Both the position numbers and the translations under genes were made by a program. The notes beneath the pieces were generated by a model. That model saw only the letters and a list, made by a program, of their open reading frames with translations. It was not told where the DNA came from and ran no database searches. From NCBI GenBank assembly GCA_965194375.1, contig CBDAEL010000008.1: a DNA stretch of 64,000 nt; one strand, 5' to 3'. This DNA is from Tabrizicola_A aquatica (lineage in GTDB: Bacteria; Pseudomonadota; Alphaproteobacteria; Rhodobacterales; Rhodobacteraceae). Shown here in pieces: positions 1 through 8,826 of the stretch. Each line of letters opens with the position of its first letter. Position 1 is the stretch's first letter.

Positions 1-566
1 ACCACATCGAACCCGCAAAGGTCACCGCGGATGTGCCGATGATGATGCGCGCTTGGACCGATATCGTCGGCGTTGGCACCGCTTTGGGGGTGAAAAAGGC
101 GCTGAAAGGCCGTCCGATGACGCCGGATCTGGTCGAAGGCGTCAGCCGGGGTGCCTGCGCGCATGCCGATACGCTTCACCCCACGCGATACCTTGAAGCG
201 GTGGGCGAAATTCACGCCTTTGGCCGCCAGATGGCCGGATTTTTCGACGCAGGCCCAGATATCCTCTTGTGTGCCACCTTGGCCGAACCCCCGGCCCGCA
301 TTGGCCGGTTCAACCACGACACCGAGGATTATGTGGATTACCGCATCGGTCCGAAGGGCATTTTCGCCTATTCGCCCTTCTGCGCGGTGTTCAACGCCAG
401 CGGCCAACCCGCCGCCAGTCTGCCATTGGCCATGTCGTCTGATGGCTTGCCCATTGGCATCCACCTTGCGGGGGCTTATGGCGATGATGAACCGCTCATC
501 AGCCTCTGCGCGGAAATTGAGCAGGCACAACCCTGGGCAGAGCGGCGGGCACCGATTGCGGGCTGA
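1..566 (+). CDS. Amidase, C-terminal part (5' end outside window)
   Basis: The reading frame is open from the window edge, so only about the last 188 residues of an amidase-signature hydrolase are present. The Lys-Ser-Ser catalytic core lies upstream and cannot be seen. The C-terminal part shows the family's closing motif, FNASGQPAASLPL followed by DGLPIGIHLAG. The style resembles NylA (6-aminohexanoate cyclic dimer hydrolase) and related amidases, but the substrate cannot be told from this fragment. The gene lies 71 bases upstream of a polyamine-type ABC importer operon in the same direction, and a second amidase closes that operon, so a joint role in taking up and hydrolysing an amide is a reasonable inference. 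Confidence 0.85.
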   Translation, partial: HIEPAKVTADVPMMMRAWTDIVGVGTALGVKKALKGRPMTPDLVEGVSRGACAHADTLHPTRYLEAVGEIHAFGRQMAGFFDAGPDILLCATLAEPPARIGRFNHDTEDYVDYRIGPKGIFAYSPFCAVFNASGQPAASLPLAMSSDGLPIGIHLAGAYGDDEPLISLCAEIEQAQPWAERRAPIAG

Positions 567-637
567 ATGCAGGTTTCTGTTGCACCCTATGAAAAACGTG
601 GTCCAGATATGATCAAAACAACCAGGAGCGAGTCACA

Positions 638-1702
638 GTGACCGAGCGTAACGCCATTGAGGCCCGGAATGTCGTGAAAGCCTTTGGCCAAGGCGACGCC
701 GCCGTGCGGGCATTGGACGATGTCTCGGTCGAGATTCGCGAGGGTGAGTTCTTTACGCTGCTTGGCCCGTCCGGCTGTGGCAAGACCACGCTGTTGCGCC
801 TGATTGCCGGGTTTGAGATGCCCACCGATGGGGTGATCTTGCTGGATGGGCAGGACATCACCTATTTGCCGCCCAACAAGCGGCCAGTGAATACGGTGTT
901 CCAATCCTATGCGCTCTTTCCGCATCTGACCGTGGCGCAAAACATTTCCTTTGGCCTTGAGATGCTGGGCAAACCTGCGGCCGAGGTGAAATCGCGCACC
1001 GCCGAGATGCTGGCACTGGTCAAGCTCGATACGATGGCAGACCGCAAGACCAGCCAGCTTTCGGGCGGCCAGCAACAGCGCGTGGCGCTGGCGCGCGCCT
1101 TGGCCCCGCAGCCCAAAGTGCTGTTGTTGGATGAACCCTTGTCAGCCTTGGATCTGAAACTGCGTCAGGCGATGCAGATCGAATTGAAGCGGTTGCAGAT
1201 GGAAACCGGCATCACCTTTGTGTTTGTGACCCATGATCAGGAAGAAGCCCTGACTATGTCGGACCGCATCGGGGTGATGTCGCAGGGCAAGTTGCAACAG
1301 GTGGGCACCGCCAAAGAGATCTACACCCGGCCGAAGAACCGCTTTGTGGCAAGCTTCATTGGCGAGACCAACTTCCTTGAAGCCCGCGCCGAAGGTGGCA
1401 AAGTTCGCCTCGCCTCGGGTGATGTGGTTGAGTTCGAGACGCCGGTGACAGGCGACATGACCCTCACGATCCGCCCTGAACAGCTGCGCCTTGTGCCTGC
1501 GGGTGAGGCGGGGGCAATTCCGGCGGTGATCTCGAACCTCGTCTATTTCGGCACCGATACCCATGTGCATCTGGAACTCGCTGACCGCACCGAGATTATG
1601 GCGCGGGTGCAAAGCCCGGCTACAGGCGACGCCGGGTTTGAGCGTGGCAGCCGCATTGGGGTGCGTTTTGCGCCGGGCGCCTTGCAGGCGCTGGGGGAAT
1701 GA
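638..1702 (+). CDS. ABC transporter ATP-binding protein, spermidine/putrescine type (PotA-like)
   Basis: A 354-residue cytoplasmic ATPase that would energise import by the two permeases that follow. Walker A GPSGCGKTT lies at residues 43-51, the signature LSGGQQQR at 141-148, Walker B VLLLDEP at 161-167 and the switch histidine at 199. A TOBE-like C-terminal region of about 110 residues follows, as in PotA and FbpC. It starts with GTG behind an AGGAG ribosome site. Its end overlaps the next start by four bases (ATGA), indicating translational coupling. The family is secure. The substrate class (polyamine or a related cationic or amide compound) is inferred from the whole operon. Confidence 0.92.
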   Translation: MTERNAIEARNVVKAFGQGDAAVRALDDVSVEIREGEFFTLLGPSGCGKTTLLRLIAGFEMPTDGVILLDGQDITYLPPNKRPVNTVFQSYALFPHLTVAQNISFGLEMLGKPAAEVKSRTAEMLALVKLDTMADRKTSQLSGGQQQRVALARALAPQPKVLLLDEPLSALDLKLRQAMQIELKRLQMETGITFVFVTHDQEEALTMSDRIGVMSQGKLQQVGTAKEIYTRPKNRFVASFIGETNFLEARAEGGKVRLASGDVVEFETPVTGDMTLTIRPEQLRLVPAGEAGAIPAVISNLVYFGTDTHVHLELADRTEIMARVQSPATGDAGFERGSRIGVRFAPGALQALGE

Positions 1703-2613
1703 CCATGAGCCCCGCCGAAGAGGCCCAGATCAAGCAATCGGCCCGCAATGGCTGGCTGTTGTCGACACCGGCGCTGGTGGTTTTGGCCGTCTCGGCTGTC
1801 GGTCCCTTGTTCATCATCCTGCTTTACTCCTTTCTTGAGGCGGGCACCCACGGCAACGTGGTCTGGGCTTTCTCAACCGAGGGCTGGACGTCGCTCCTGT
1901 GGACCAAGGACATCTTCACCGACAGCTATGTTCTGGCCGACGCGCATCTGGCGATCTTTTGGCGGTCGGTGAAGCTGTCGCTGATGACCACGCTCTTTAC
2001 CTTTGTGGTGGGCTTTCCGACTGCGTGGTTCATCGCCACCCGCCCCGCCAGCCAACGTGCGCTTTGGCTCTTTCTCATCACCATTCCGTTCTGGACCAAC
2101 CTTCTGATCCGCACCTATGCGATCAACGAGGTGATCCGGGCCGAAGGTCTGCTGAACCTCTTCCTGATGAGCATCGGCGTGATTTCAGAGCCTTTGATGC
2201 TGATCTACACCGACATCGCCATCTTTATCGGCATGACCTATGTCTATCTGCCGCTGATGGTGCTGCCCTTGTTTGCCGCGATTGACCGCTTTGACATGCG
2301 GCTTTTGGAGGCGGGCTATGACCTTTACGCCAGCCGCTGGCAGATCTTGCGCAAGATCATCCTGCCCATCGTCAAACCGGGGATCATCGCGGGTTCGATC
2401 CTTGTGTTCGTGCCTTCGCTCGGTGCCTATGTGACGCCGCGCGTGCTGGGGGGCGGCAAGCAGATGATGATCGGCAACCTGATCGAGTTGCAGTTTGGCC
2501 AAGGCAAGAACTGGCCATTGGGCGCGGCCTTGTCGCTGACGCTGTTGCTGATCGTAACGGTTGCGCTCCTGTACTATGTCCGCGTGGCAAACGGGGAGAA
2601 GAAGCATGGCTAA
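1699..2613 (+). CDS. ABC transporter permease (PotB-like)
   Basis: A 304-residue inner-membrane protein with about six hydrophobic segments. The first covers roughly residues 18-40, after a short charged N-terminus. The cytoplasmic coupling loop, beginning EAGYDLYASRW and ending LPIVKPGI, is the EAA motif that docks on the ATPase. Length and motif match PotB/PotH permeases. It overlaps the ATPase gene by four bases and the following permease by eight, so it belongs to one operon. Confidence 0.92.
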   Translation: MTMSPAEEAQIKQSARNGWLLSTPALVVLAVSAVGPLFIILLYSFLEAGTHGNVVWAFSTEGWTSLLWTKDIFTDSYVLADAHLAIFWRSVKLSLMTTLFTFVVGFPTAWFIATRPASQRALWLFLITIPFWTNLLIRTYAINEVIRAEGLLNLFLMSIGVISEPLMLIYTDIAIFIGMTYVYLPLMVLPLFAAIDRFDMRLLEAGYDLYASRWQILRKIILPIVKPGIIAGSILVFVPSLGAYVTPRVLGGGKQMMIGNLIELQFGQGKNWPLGAALSLTLLLIVTVALLYYVRVANGEKKHG

Positions 2614-3415
2614 GTCCAGCTTTCAGGTCGCCCGCCTGCCCGGCTTTGCCACCATGGCGATGCTTGCGTTTATGGCGCTTTACATCCCGATCTTCACTTT
2701 GGTGGTGTATTCTTTCAACTCTGAGACCACCCTCGGCAACTGGGGTGAGTTCTCGTGGCAGTGGTATGTGAAGGCTTGGGACAATCAGGCGGTCAAGGAT
2801 GCCACACTGCGCTCATTGGTGATCGCAAGTTTTGCTGCAGTGTTCTCGACCATGCTGGCCACTATGGCCGCATTGGGCACCACCCGCCGCCGCGCCTTCA
2901 AGGGACAGACCTTTATCTATGTGATGATCAACCAGCCCCTGATGGTGCCCGAGATCGTGACCGCCGTGGCGCTGATGATCCTGTTTGGTCTCATCAAAAC
3001 CCTTACTGGCATTCAAGGGCTGGGCTATTTGATCTTGGCCCATACCGCCTTTTGCATCCCCTTTGCCTATCTGCCGATCCGCGCACGATTGGAAGGGATG
3101 GACCTGACGCTGGAAACCGCCGCGGCGGATCTTTACGCAACACCTTGGTTGACCTTTCGTCGGGTGACGCTGCCGATCCTAATGCCGGGGGTGATAGCCG
3201 GGATGATGCTGGCCTTTGTGGTCAGCTTGGATGATGTTGTCATCACCGAGTTTGTGAAATCGGCGGGGCAAGACACCTTGCCCACCTATATGCTGGGCCA
3301 GATGCGCCGCCAGCTGACGCCCGAGATCAACGCCATCTCAACCGGGCTTTTGGTGCTCACCGTCGTGCTGTTGACTGCATTTTTCTTGCTGACGCGCGAG
3401 AAAGAAAAAACTTAG
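2606..3415 (+). CDS. ABC transporter permease (PotC-like)
   Basis: The second membrane subunit, 269 residues from the ATG at 2606. That start is preferred over upstream in-frame codons because a GGGGAGAAG ribosome site precedes it and the first hydrophobic segment follows directly. The EAA loop (ETAAADLYATPW, then LPILMPGVIAG) lies in the C-terminal half. It would pair with the PotB-like subunit to form the pore. The usual PotABCD order of ATPase, two permeases and binding protein is kept. Confidence 0.92.
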   Translation: MAKSSFQVARLPGFATMAMLAFMALYIPIFTLVVYSFNSETTLGNWGEFSWQWYVKAWDNQAVKDATLRSLVIASFAAVFSTMLATMAALGTTRRRAFKGQTFIYVMINQPLMVPEIVTAVALMILFGLIKTLTGIQGLGYLILAHTAFCIPFAYLPIRARLEGMDLTLETAAADLYATPWLTFRRVTLPILMPGVIAGMMLAFVVSLDDVVITEFVKSAGQDTLPTYMLGQMRRQLTPEINAISTGLLVLTVVLLTAFFLLTREKEKT

Positions 3416-3457
3416 ATACCCATAACCAAACTGCCAAAACCAACACGGGAGACGAAC

Positions 3458-4483
3458 ATGAAAAGAGTCCTGACCGCAACCGCCCTGCTGATGGCCACCA
3501 CGGGGCTTGCCAGCGCCGAAGGCTCGCTGCAGCTGTACAACTGGGGCAACTACACCTCGCCCGAGCTTCTGGAGAAGTTCACGGCTGAGACCGGTATCAC
3601 CGTGACAGTGACCGACTATGACAGCAACGACACCGCGCTGGCCAAGATCGAGGCCGGTGGCCATGGCTTTGACCTTGTGGTGCCCTCGGCCAACTATGTG
3701 TCGATCTTCAACGAAAAGGGCCTGACGGTCCCGTTGGATCTGGCCAAGCTGCCGAACCACGCCAATATCGCCCCGGAATGGAAAGACGTTGCTTGGGATG
3801 CAGGCCGCACCACCTCGATTCCGTGGCAGTGGGGCACCGTCGGCATCGCGGTGGACACCGCGATCTATGGCGGCGACATCAACACCTCCGCCGTCTGGCT
3901 GGAAGTGCCGGACGAGCTGAAGGGCAAGCTGAACGTCGTCCCCGAAATGATGGACATCGTCACCCTGGCCACCAAATACCACGGCGGCGAGCCCTGCAGC
4001 GAGGATCTTGAGGTTCTCAAGAAGGTGCGTGACAGCCTGATGGCGGCCAAGCCGAACTGGATCTCGATGGATTACGGCGCCACCGAGAAGATGGCCAACG
4101 GCGATTGGGCCGCTTCGGTGAACTGGAACGGCTCGTCCATGCGTATCCGTTTGGACAAAGACACCGTGGCCTACGGCTATCCGAAGGAAGGCTATCCGTT
4201 GTGGATGGACTCGGTCATGCTCTTGAAGGACGCGCAGAACGTCGACAACGCCTATGCCTTCATGGACTTTATCATGAAGCCGGAAAATGCGGCGATGATT
4301 TCCAACTTCGCGCGCTATGCCAACGGGATTGCCGGATCGGAGGCCTTCATGGACCCCGAAATGGCAACCGCCCCGGAAGTGGTGATCCCCGAAGAGCACA
4401 AGGCTGCAGGCTTCTTCATGCCGACCTGTAATGAAAAGTCGCGCGAATACATGACCGCGATCTGGACGGAACTGATGAAGTGA
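3458..4483 (+). CDS. Periplasmic substrate-binding protein (PotD/PotF-like)
   Basis: A 341-residue secreted binding protein. Residues 1-21 form a Sec signal peptide (MKRVLTATALLMATTGLASA, cleavage near ASA-EG). The mature start LQLYNWGNYTSPELLEKF is typical of PotD/PotF proteins, which bind putrescine, spermidine or related ligands. A GGGAG ribosome site precedes the ATG. It is the receptor of the importer encoded just upstream. A strong hairpin at 4493-4521 follows the stop codon and may lower expression of the downstream amidase relative to this abundant protein. Confidence 0.92.
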   Translation: MKRVLTATALLMATTGLASAEGSLQLYNWGNYTSPELLEKFTAETGITVTVTDYDSNDTALAKIEAGGHGFDLVVPSANYVSIFNEKGLTVPLDLAKLPNHANIAPEWKDVAWDAGRTTSIPWQWGTVGIAVDTAIYGGDINTSAVWLEVPDELKGKLNVVPEMMDIVTLATKYHGGEPCSEDLEVLKKVRDSLMAAKPNWISMDYGATEKMANGDWAASVNWNGSSMRIRLDKDTVAYGYPKEGYPLWMDSVMLLKDAQNVDNAYAFMDFIMKPENAAMISNFARYANGIAGSEAFMDPEMATAPEVVIPEEHKAAGFFMPTCNEKSREYMTAIWTELMK

Positions 4484-4492
4484 TCTTGCGGC

Positions 4493-4521
4493 GATGCGGG
4501 GGCAGAAGATGCCCCCGCATC
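4493..4521 (+). terminator. Perfect 12-bp hairpin after the binding-protein gene
   Basis: The arms GATGCGGGGGCA and TGCCCCCGCATC pair perfectly around the loop GAAGA. No T-tract follows, so it may act as an attenuator or a 3' mRNA-stabilising stem rather than a full intrinsic terminator. Confidence 0.6.
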
Positions 4522-4550
4522 ACGCCCTATGAGCGCTGACGCGCAGGTGC

Positions 4551-4613
4551 AGGGGGCGTTCCGCCCCCTCGCCGCACGCGGCTCACCCCCTGAGAGTATT
4601 TGGAAAGGCGCAA
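4551..4613 (+). repeat. Intergenic hairpin repeat, copy 1
   Basis: A perfect 8-bp hairpin (AGGGGGCG, loop TTC, CGCCCCCT) is followed by a tail containing GAGTATTT and GGAAAGGCGCAAAT. The same tail is seen at 21411-21437, and related cores at 15800, 16861 and 39514. In this copy the tail supplies the ribosome-binding site (GGAAAGG) of the following amidase. Confidence 0.75.
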
Positions 4614-6029
4614 ATGGCTTTGTGGGAACACTCGGCCTCGGAGCTGTCGCGCATGATCGCGGCGCGCGAGGTGGCCCCGTCCGAAGTGATGGCGGCACAT
4701 CTGGACCGGATCGAGGCCGTGAATGGCGCGGTGAATGCGGTGATCTCGCTGCGCGACCGCGAGGCGCTGATGGCAGAGGCGCGGGCAGCCGACGATGCGC
4801 CTCGGCAAGGCTGGCTGCATGGCCTGCCCTTTGCGGTGAAGGACTTGTGTGCGACCAAGGGCTTGCGCACCACTTGGGGCAGCCCACTTTTCAAGGATTT
4901 CGTGCCGACCTCTGATGACCTGCTGGCAGCCCGAATGCGGGCCGCAGGCGCGATCTTCATCGGCAAGACCAACACGCCCGAATGGGGCCATGGCAGCCAC
5001 AGCTTCAACCCGGTTTTTGGCGTGACGCGCAACCCCTACGACCTGAGCCGCACCGCGGGTGGGTCGTCCGGTGGGGCGGCTGCGGGTCTTGCGGCGCGTA
5101 TGCTGCCGGTCGCGGATGGCAGCGATATGATGGGCAGCCTGCGCAACCCGGCAGCCTTTTGCAACGTTTATGGCTTTCGCCCGTCTTGGGGCCTTGTCCC
5201 GGCAGATGCCGAAGGCGACACGCATTTGGCGACCTTGGCCACCGAAGGACCCATGGGGCGCACGGTGGAGGATGTCGCGCGGCTGTTGCAGGTGCAGGCC
5301 GGGATCAACCCCGAGGTGCCCTTTGGCCGCACGCCGGGCGATTTTCTGGCGGGTCTGCAAGGCGCGAGCCTGAAGGGCAAGCGGATTGGCTGGCTGGCCG
5401 ATTGGGGCGGGGCCTATGCGATGGAGCCTGGCATTATGGATCTTTGCGCCGCCGCGCTGGCCAAGATGGAGGCGATGGGCGCAATCGTCGAGGTTCTGCC
5501 CCCCCCCTTCCCGGCCGAAAAGCTGTGGTCGTCCTGGACCACCCTGCGCGCCATGCTGAACGCAGGCGGCTTCAAGGCGATATATGACCAGCCCGACAAG
5601 CGCGCCCAGTTGAAGGTTGAGACCCTGTGGGAGATCGAGCAGGGTCGCACCCTGTCGGCGCAGGCGGTTTATGAGGCGAGCGTGATCCGCAGCCGCTATT
5701 ACGCCCATATGGCGCGGCTGTTTGAGACCTATGACGCGATTGCCCTGCCCTCGGCGCAGGTCTGGCCCTTCCCGACTGATTGGCGCTGGCCGCAAGAGAT
5801 CAACGGTCAGGCGATGGACACCTATCACCGCTGGATGGAGGTGGTGATCCCGGTCAGCCTGATCGGTCTGCCCGCCTTGTCGCTGCCGGTGGGCTTTGGC
5901 CCGCAGGGCCTGCCGATGGGGATGCAGCTGGCGGGGCCGGTCGGGGCGGATGCGGCGATCCTTGCGATGGGGCAGGCTTGGCATGAGGCCACCGATTGGC
6001 CGGGCCAGCGGCCGCTGAAACTTGCCTGA
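4614..6029 (+). CDS. Amidase (amidase-signature family)
   Basis: A full-length 471-residue amide hydrolase. The Ser-Ser-Lys triad can be read off: K76 in FAVKD, the cis-serine S151 in AGGSSGGAA, and the nucleophile S175 in GSDMMGSLRNPA; the spacing of 24 between the serines matches malonamidase E2. The C-terminal motif GLPMGMQLAGPVG is intact. GSDMMGS replaces the more common GSDTGGS. The GGAAAGG ribosome site five bases before ATG comes from an intergenic repeat. The gene sits behind the PotABCD-like operon and may hydrolyse the imported compound. Substrate unknown. Confidence 0.9.
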   Translation: MALWEHSASELSRMIAAREVAPSEVMAAHLDRIEAVNGAVNAVISLRDREALMAEARAADDAPRQGWLHGLPFAVKDLCATKGLRTTWGSPLFKDFVPTSDDLLAARMRAAGAIFIGKTNTPEWGHGSHSFNPVFGVTRNPYDLSRTAGGSSGGAAAGLAARMLPVADGSDMMGSLRNPAAFCNVYGFRPSWGLVPADAEGDTHLATLATEGPMGRTVEDVARLLQVQAGINPEVPFGRTPGDFLAGLQGASLKGKRIGWLADWGGAYAMEPGIMDLCAAALAKMEAMGAIVEVLPPPFPAEKLWSSWTTLRAMLNAGGFKAIYDQPDKRAQLKVETLWEIEQGRTLSAQAVYEASVIRSRYYAHMARLFETYDAIALPSAQVWPFPTDWRWPQEINGQAMDTYHRWMEVVIPVSLIGLPALSLPVGFGPQGLPMGMQLAGPVGADAAILAMGQAWHEATDWPGQRPLKLA

Positions 6030-6056
6030 CGCGCCAAGCCGCCGTATGGCTGGCGC

Positions 6057-7277
6057 ATGATCTTTTATCAGTTTCTCATGGCCTTGGCCTCGCCCGTGGT
6101 TCTGGCCCATCAGGCGGTCTTTGGCCTGCGTGGGGCCGTGGCGGAGCGGCTGGGCCTTTTGCCTGCGCCGGGGCCGGGAGTGCGGCTGTGGCTGCATGCG
6201 GCCTCGGTGGGTGAGGTCACCTCGGCGCGTTGGGTGATCGAGGCGCTTTTGGCCGCGCGACCGGGTTTGCAGGTCTTGGTGACCACCAACACGGCCACGG
6301 GGCGGGCGCAAGTGCAGGCCTGGGCTTTGCCGGGCGTGACGGCGGGCCTTGCCCCAGTTGACAGCGCCGGGGCGGCGGGCCGGGTCTTGGACCGCTGGCG
6401 GCCACAGGCGCTGGTGATCGTGGAGAATGAGCTATGGCCCGCGCGGTTGCGCGCGGCCGACAATCGCGGCGTGCCAGTCTTGGTCATCGGCGCGCGGATG
6501 TCGGCCCGCAGCGCGCGGCGCTGGCGCTGGGTGGGCGGGATGATGCGGCCCATGCTGGAGCGGATCGACTGGCTTTCGGCGCAGGACAGCGACAGTCTGG
6601 CGCGGCTGAAGGCGCTGGGCTTGCACGACGAGGCCGCCGGGCCGATCATGGCACTGAAGTCCATTGGCGCGGCCCAGACCGAACCCGTTGACCTGCCCTT
6701 TGCACCGCCCGCGCCGCGCACAGCAACGCTCTTGGCCGCCTCAACGCATGAGGGGGAAGAGGCGCTGGTGCTTGACGCCTTTCTGGCCTCAGGTCAGTTC
6801 CGCCATCTGATTCTTGCCCCTCGACACCCGCAACGCGGCGAGGCGCTGGCGGCAATGCTGGCCGCTCGGGGCCTGCGCTTTGCGCGCCGCGCGACGGGCG
6901 AGGTGCCGGGCGCTGACACCCAAGTTCATCTGGCCGACACCATGGGCGAAATGGCGCTTTGGTATGCCATGGCCGGGGCTACGGTCATTGGCGGCAGCTT
7001 TGCGGCCAAAGGTGGCCACACGCCTTGGGAGCCGGCGCGCCAGCACTCGGCCATCTTGCACGGGCCGTCGCTGCACAATTTCGCAGCGCCTTTTGCCGCG
7101 CTGGATCAGGCGGGCGGCGCGATTGCGGTGAGCGATGGCGACGCCCTCACCAAGGCGCTTGAGGCGATGGATGCCTCGACACAGGCGCGATTGGCCAAGA
7201 TCGCTTCGCAGGTTCTGGCGCCGCAGGGCGACGGGTCCGAGGTGGTGGCGACGCTGCTTCAGACGCTCAAGGGGTAG
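6057..7277 (+). CDS. waaA: 3-deoxy-D-manno-octulosonic acid (Kdo) transferase
   Basis: A 406-residue GT-B glycosyltransferase that moves Kdo from CMP-Kdo to a lipid A precursor at the inner-membrane face. The N-terminal hydrophobic stretch (residues 2-22) anchors it. The family motif HAASVGE carries the catalytic glutamate E53, and ENELWP follows near residue 124. The C-terminal domain has GGSFAAKGGHTPWEPA, the usual nucleotide-binding region. It is slightly shorter than the E. coli enzyme (about 425). It stands alone here, without other lipid A genes nearby. A second, diverged WaaA-like protein elsewhere in the genome cannot be excluded. Confidence 0.88.
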   Translation: MIFYQFLMALASPVVLAHQAVFGLRGAVAERLGLLPAPGPGVRLWLHAASVGEVTSARWVIEALLAARPGLQVLVTTNTATGRAQVQAWALPGVTAGLAPVDSAGAAGRVLDRWRPQALVIVENELWPARLRAADNRGVPVLVIGARMSARSARRWRWVGGMMRPMLERIDWLSAQDSDSLARLKALGLHDEAAGPIMALKSIGAAQTEPVDLPFAPPAPRTATLLAASTHEGEEALVLDAFLASGQFRHLILAPRHPQRGEALAAMLAARGLRFARRATGEVPGADTQVHLADTMGEMALWYAMAGATVIGGSFAAKGGHTPWEPARQHSAILHGPSLHNFAAPFAALDQAGGAIAVSDGDALTKALEAMDASTQARLAKIASQVLAPQGDGSEVVATLLQTLKG

Positions 7278-7551
7278 CGGGCCGGAACATCAGAACGTGA
7301 CCCGGCACGGCGAAGGTGGCTTTCAGAAAGCCCCATCTAACGGGCTGTGAAGGGCGCTGCGCCAAAAGCCTAGACCGGCTACGACCGCTCGTCCGAGCCG
7401 AAATGCCTGTTCCAGTTTGAGCGGTTTGAAGCGGTCCAGTGGCATATCGGGATGAAACCATCGCGCCGGTCGACGGGAGGATCTGGAGCCGCACCATCAG
7501 CGCTGCCTGCAACCTTGCGGGCGAGTCAGGCGCCAGAAAGACCCGCTTCAT
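7267..7551 (-). CDS. Possible small hypothetical protein downstream of the histone deacetylase gene
   Basis: A 94-residue frame starts with an ATG that overlaps the stop codon of the upstream deacetylase gene by four bases (ATGA), an arrangement common for real genes here. It runs to a stop inside the 3' end of the convergent Kdo transferase gene. The product is basic, rich in Ser, Arg and Gln, and resembles no family I know. The overlap could be coincidence. Apart from this frame, 7278-7547 shows only a weak AGCCC/GGGCT hairpin at 7330-7347. Confidence 0.25.
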   Translation of the reverse strand: MKRVFLAPDSPARLQAALMVRLQILPSTGAMVSSRYATGPLQTAQTGTGISARTSGRSRSRLLAQRPSQPVRWGFLKATFAVPGHVLMFRPATP

Positions 7552-8711
7552 CTGGCCGCCAGTCGTGCAAGCCGGTCCCAAATCTCGGGTCGCACCGGAC
7601 CTTCGCGCGGGGCGTCGCGCAACTGTGTTAGCAAATCCCGAGACGGCGGTGGTCGGTTGCCACCCTGCCAACCAAGAGCGGCGAGCACCGCGCTTGCCGC
7701 ATCGGGCAAGGCATCTGGCACAGGCACACCCGACAGATCGGCCCACAACAGCGTCCAAAGCCGAGCGACGGTCAACGGGTTGTAGCCGCCGCCACCCAGC
7801 AGCAGAAACCGCGGCGATAGCGGTCGCAATCCGGCCAGTACGTCGCGATGGGCGTTGTTTGACAGCGCCAGCCGCGACAAGGGATCCTCAAGCAGCGCGT
7901 CTGCCCCGGCCTGTAGCACGATCAGATCGGGCTTGAACGCCGCCACCCTTGGCAGGATCAACCCATCCACAACCGCCCGCATCTCGCTGTCGTTAAACCC
8001 GCGCGGCACCGGCAGGTTAAAGACATTGCCACCCCCCTCATCGGTCAAGAGCCCCGTGAACGGCCAGCGGTTTTCCTCATGCACCGAGATAAGGAGCACC
8101 GAAGGATCCCCGGCCAATCCGGCCTCGACCCCGTCGGCATGGTGGGCGTCAATGTCGATATAGGCCACCCGTGCGAGGCCAGCCCGACGGGCGGTCAGGA
8201 TGCCCAGAACCGGATCGTTCAAATAGCAAAACCCGTTTGCCCGGTCTTGCAGGCCATGATGCGTGCCCCCCCCCGGCACATGCACGGCCCCTGACGGCGC
8301 AGCAGCGAGCGTCTCGGCGGCCCACATTACACCCCCTGCCCCGGTCGCCGGGCGGCGAAACATCTCGGCAAAGACCGGGTTCGACAGTGTGCCCAGCCCG
8401 TGACGCGCGGTGACCTCGGGCGACACCGCGCCCTCGGCCTCGGCGGTTTGCAGGGCGGTTATGTAATCTGGATCATGCCAGAGCCGCAGCGCCGCTGGTT
8501 TTGCACGCGGACTGGTGCGATAGCGCTCCGCCGGCAAAAGCCCGAGCGCGCGGCACAGATCCATCACCGTCGAGACGCGAGGCACCCGCAGGGGGTGCTG
8601 CGCGCCATAGCTGGAGCCACGATAAATCTCGGACCCGACAAAAATCGGCGTCAGGGGCGCGGCTGGGTCAGGTCGGATCATAGCGGAAGCATAAGGCAGG
8701 CCCGAAGGCAA
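7548..8711 (-). CDS. Histone deacetylase family protein (acetoin utilisation AcuC-like)
   Basis: An arginase-fold, zinc-dependent deacetylase-like enzyme of up to 387 residues. Family motifs are intact: the paired active-site histidines in GGGTHHGLQD, the metal ligands in DIDAHHADG, the later metal aspartate region QAGADALLEDPL, and LGGGGYN. Bacterial members deacetylate acetyl-lysine, acetylpolyamines or similar amides. A second in-frame ATG at 8681 (protein MIRPDP...) is an equally good start and would give 377 residues. Acetylpolyamine hydrolysis would fit the polyamine-type importer nearby, but that is only inference. Confidence 0.88.
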   Translation of the reverse strand: MPSGLPYASAMIRPDPAAPLTPIFVGSEIYRGSSYGAQHPLRVPRVSTVMDLCRALGLLPAERYRTSPRAKPAALRLWHDPDYITALQTAEAEGAVSPEVTARHGLGTLSNPVFAEMFRRPATGAGGVMWAAETLAAAPSGAVHVPGGGTHHGLQDRANGFCYLNDPVLGILTARRAGLARVAYIDIDAHHADGVEAGLAGDPSVLLISVHEENRWPFTGLLTDEGGGNVFNLPVPRGFNDSEMRAVVDGLILPRVAAFKPDLIVLQAGADALLEDPLSRLALSNNAHRDVLAGLRPLSPRFLLLGGGGYNPLTVARLWTLLWADLSGVPVPDALPDAASAVLAALGWQGGNRPPPSRDLLTQLRDAPREGPVRPEIWDRLARLAAR

Positions 8712-8826
8712 ACAAGAGCGTGATGGGGCTTTAAAGTCCCTTTTCCTTGGGACGGATTCATGAAATGCTCAAAGAAATACAGGAAAAACGGGGAAACACC
8801 CGTCTATACACGAACAGGCAAGCAGC

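Noticed and set aside
4527..6311. 594-residue minus-strand frame opposite the amidase
   Set aside because: His/Arg/Gln-rich shadow without motifs; the plus-strand amidase has an intact catalytic triad and family length.
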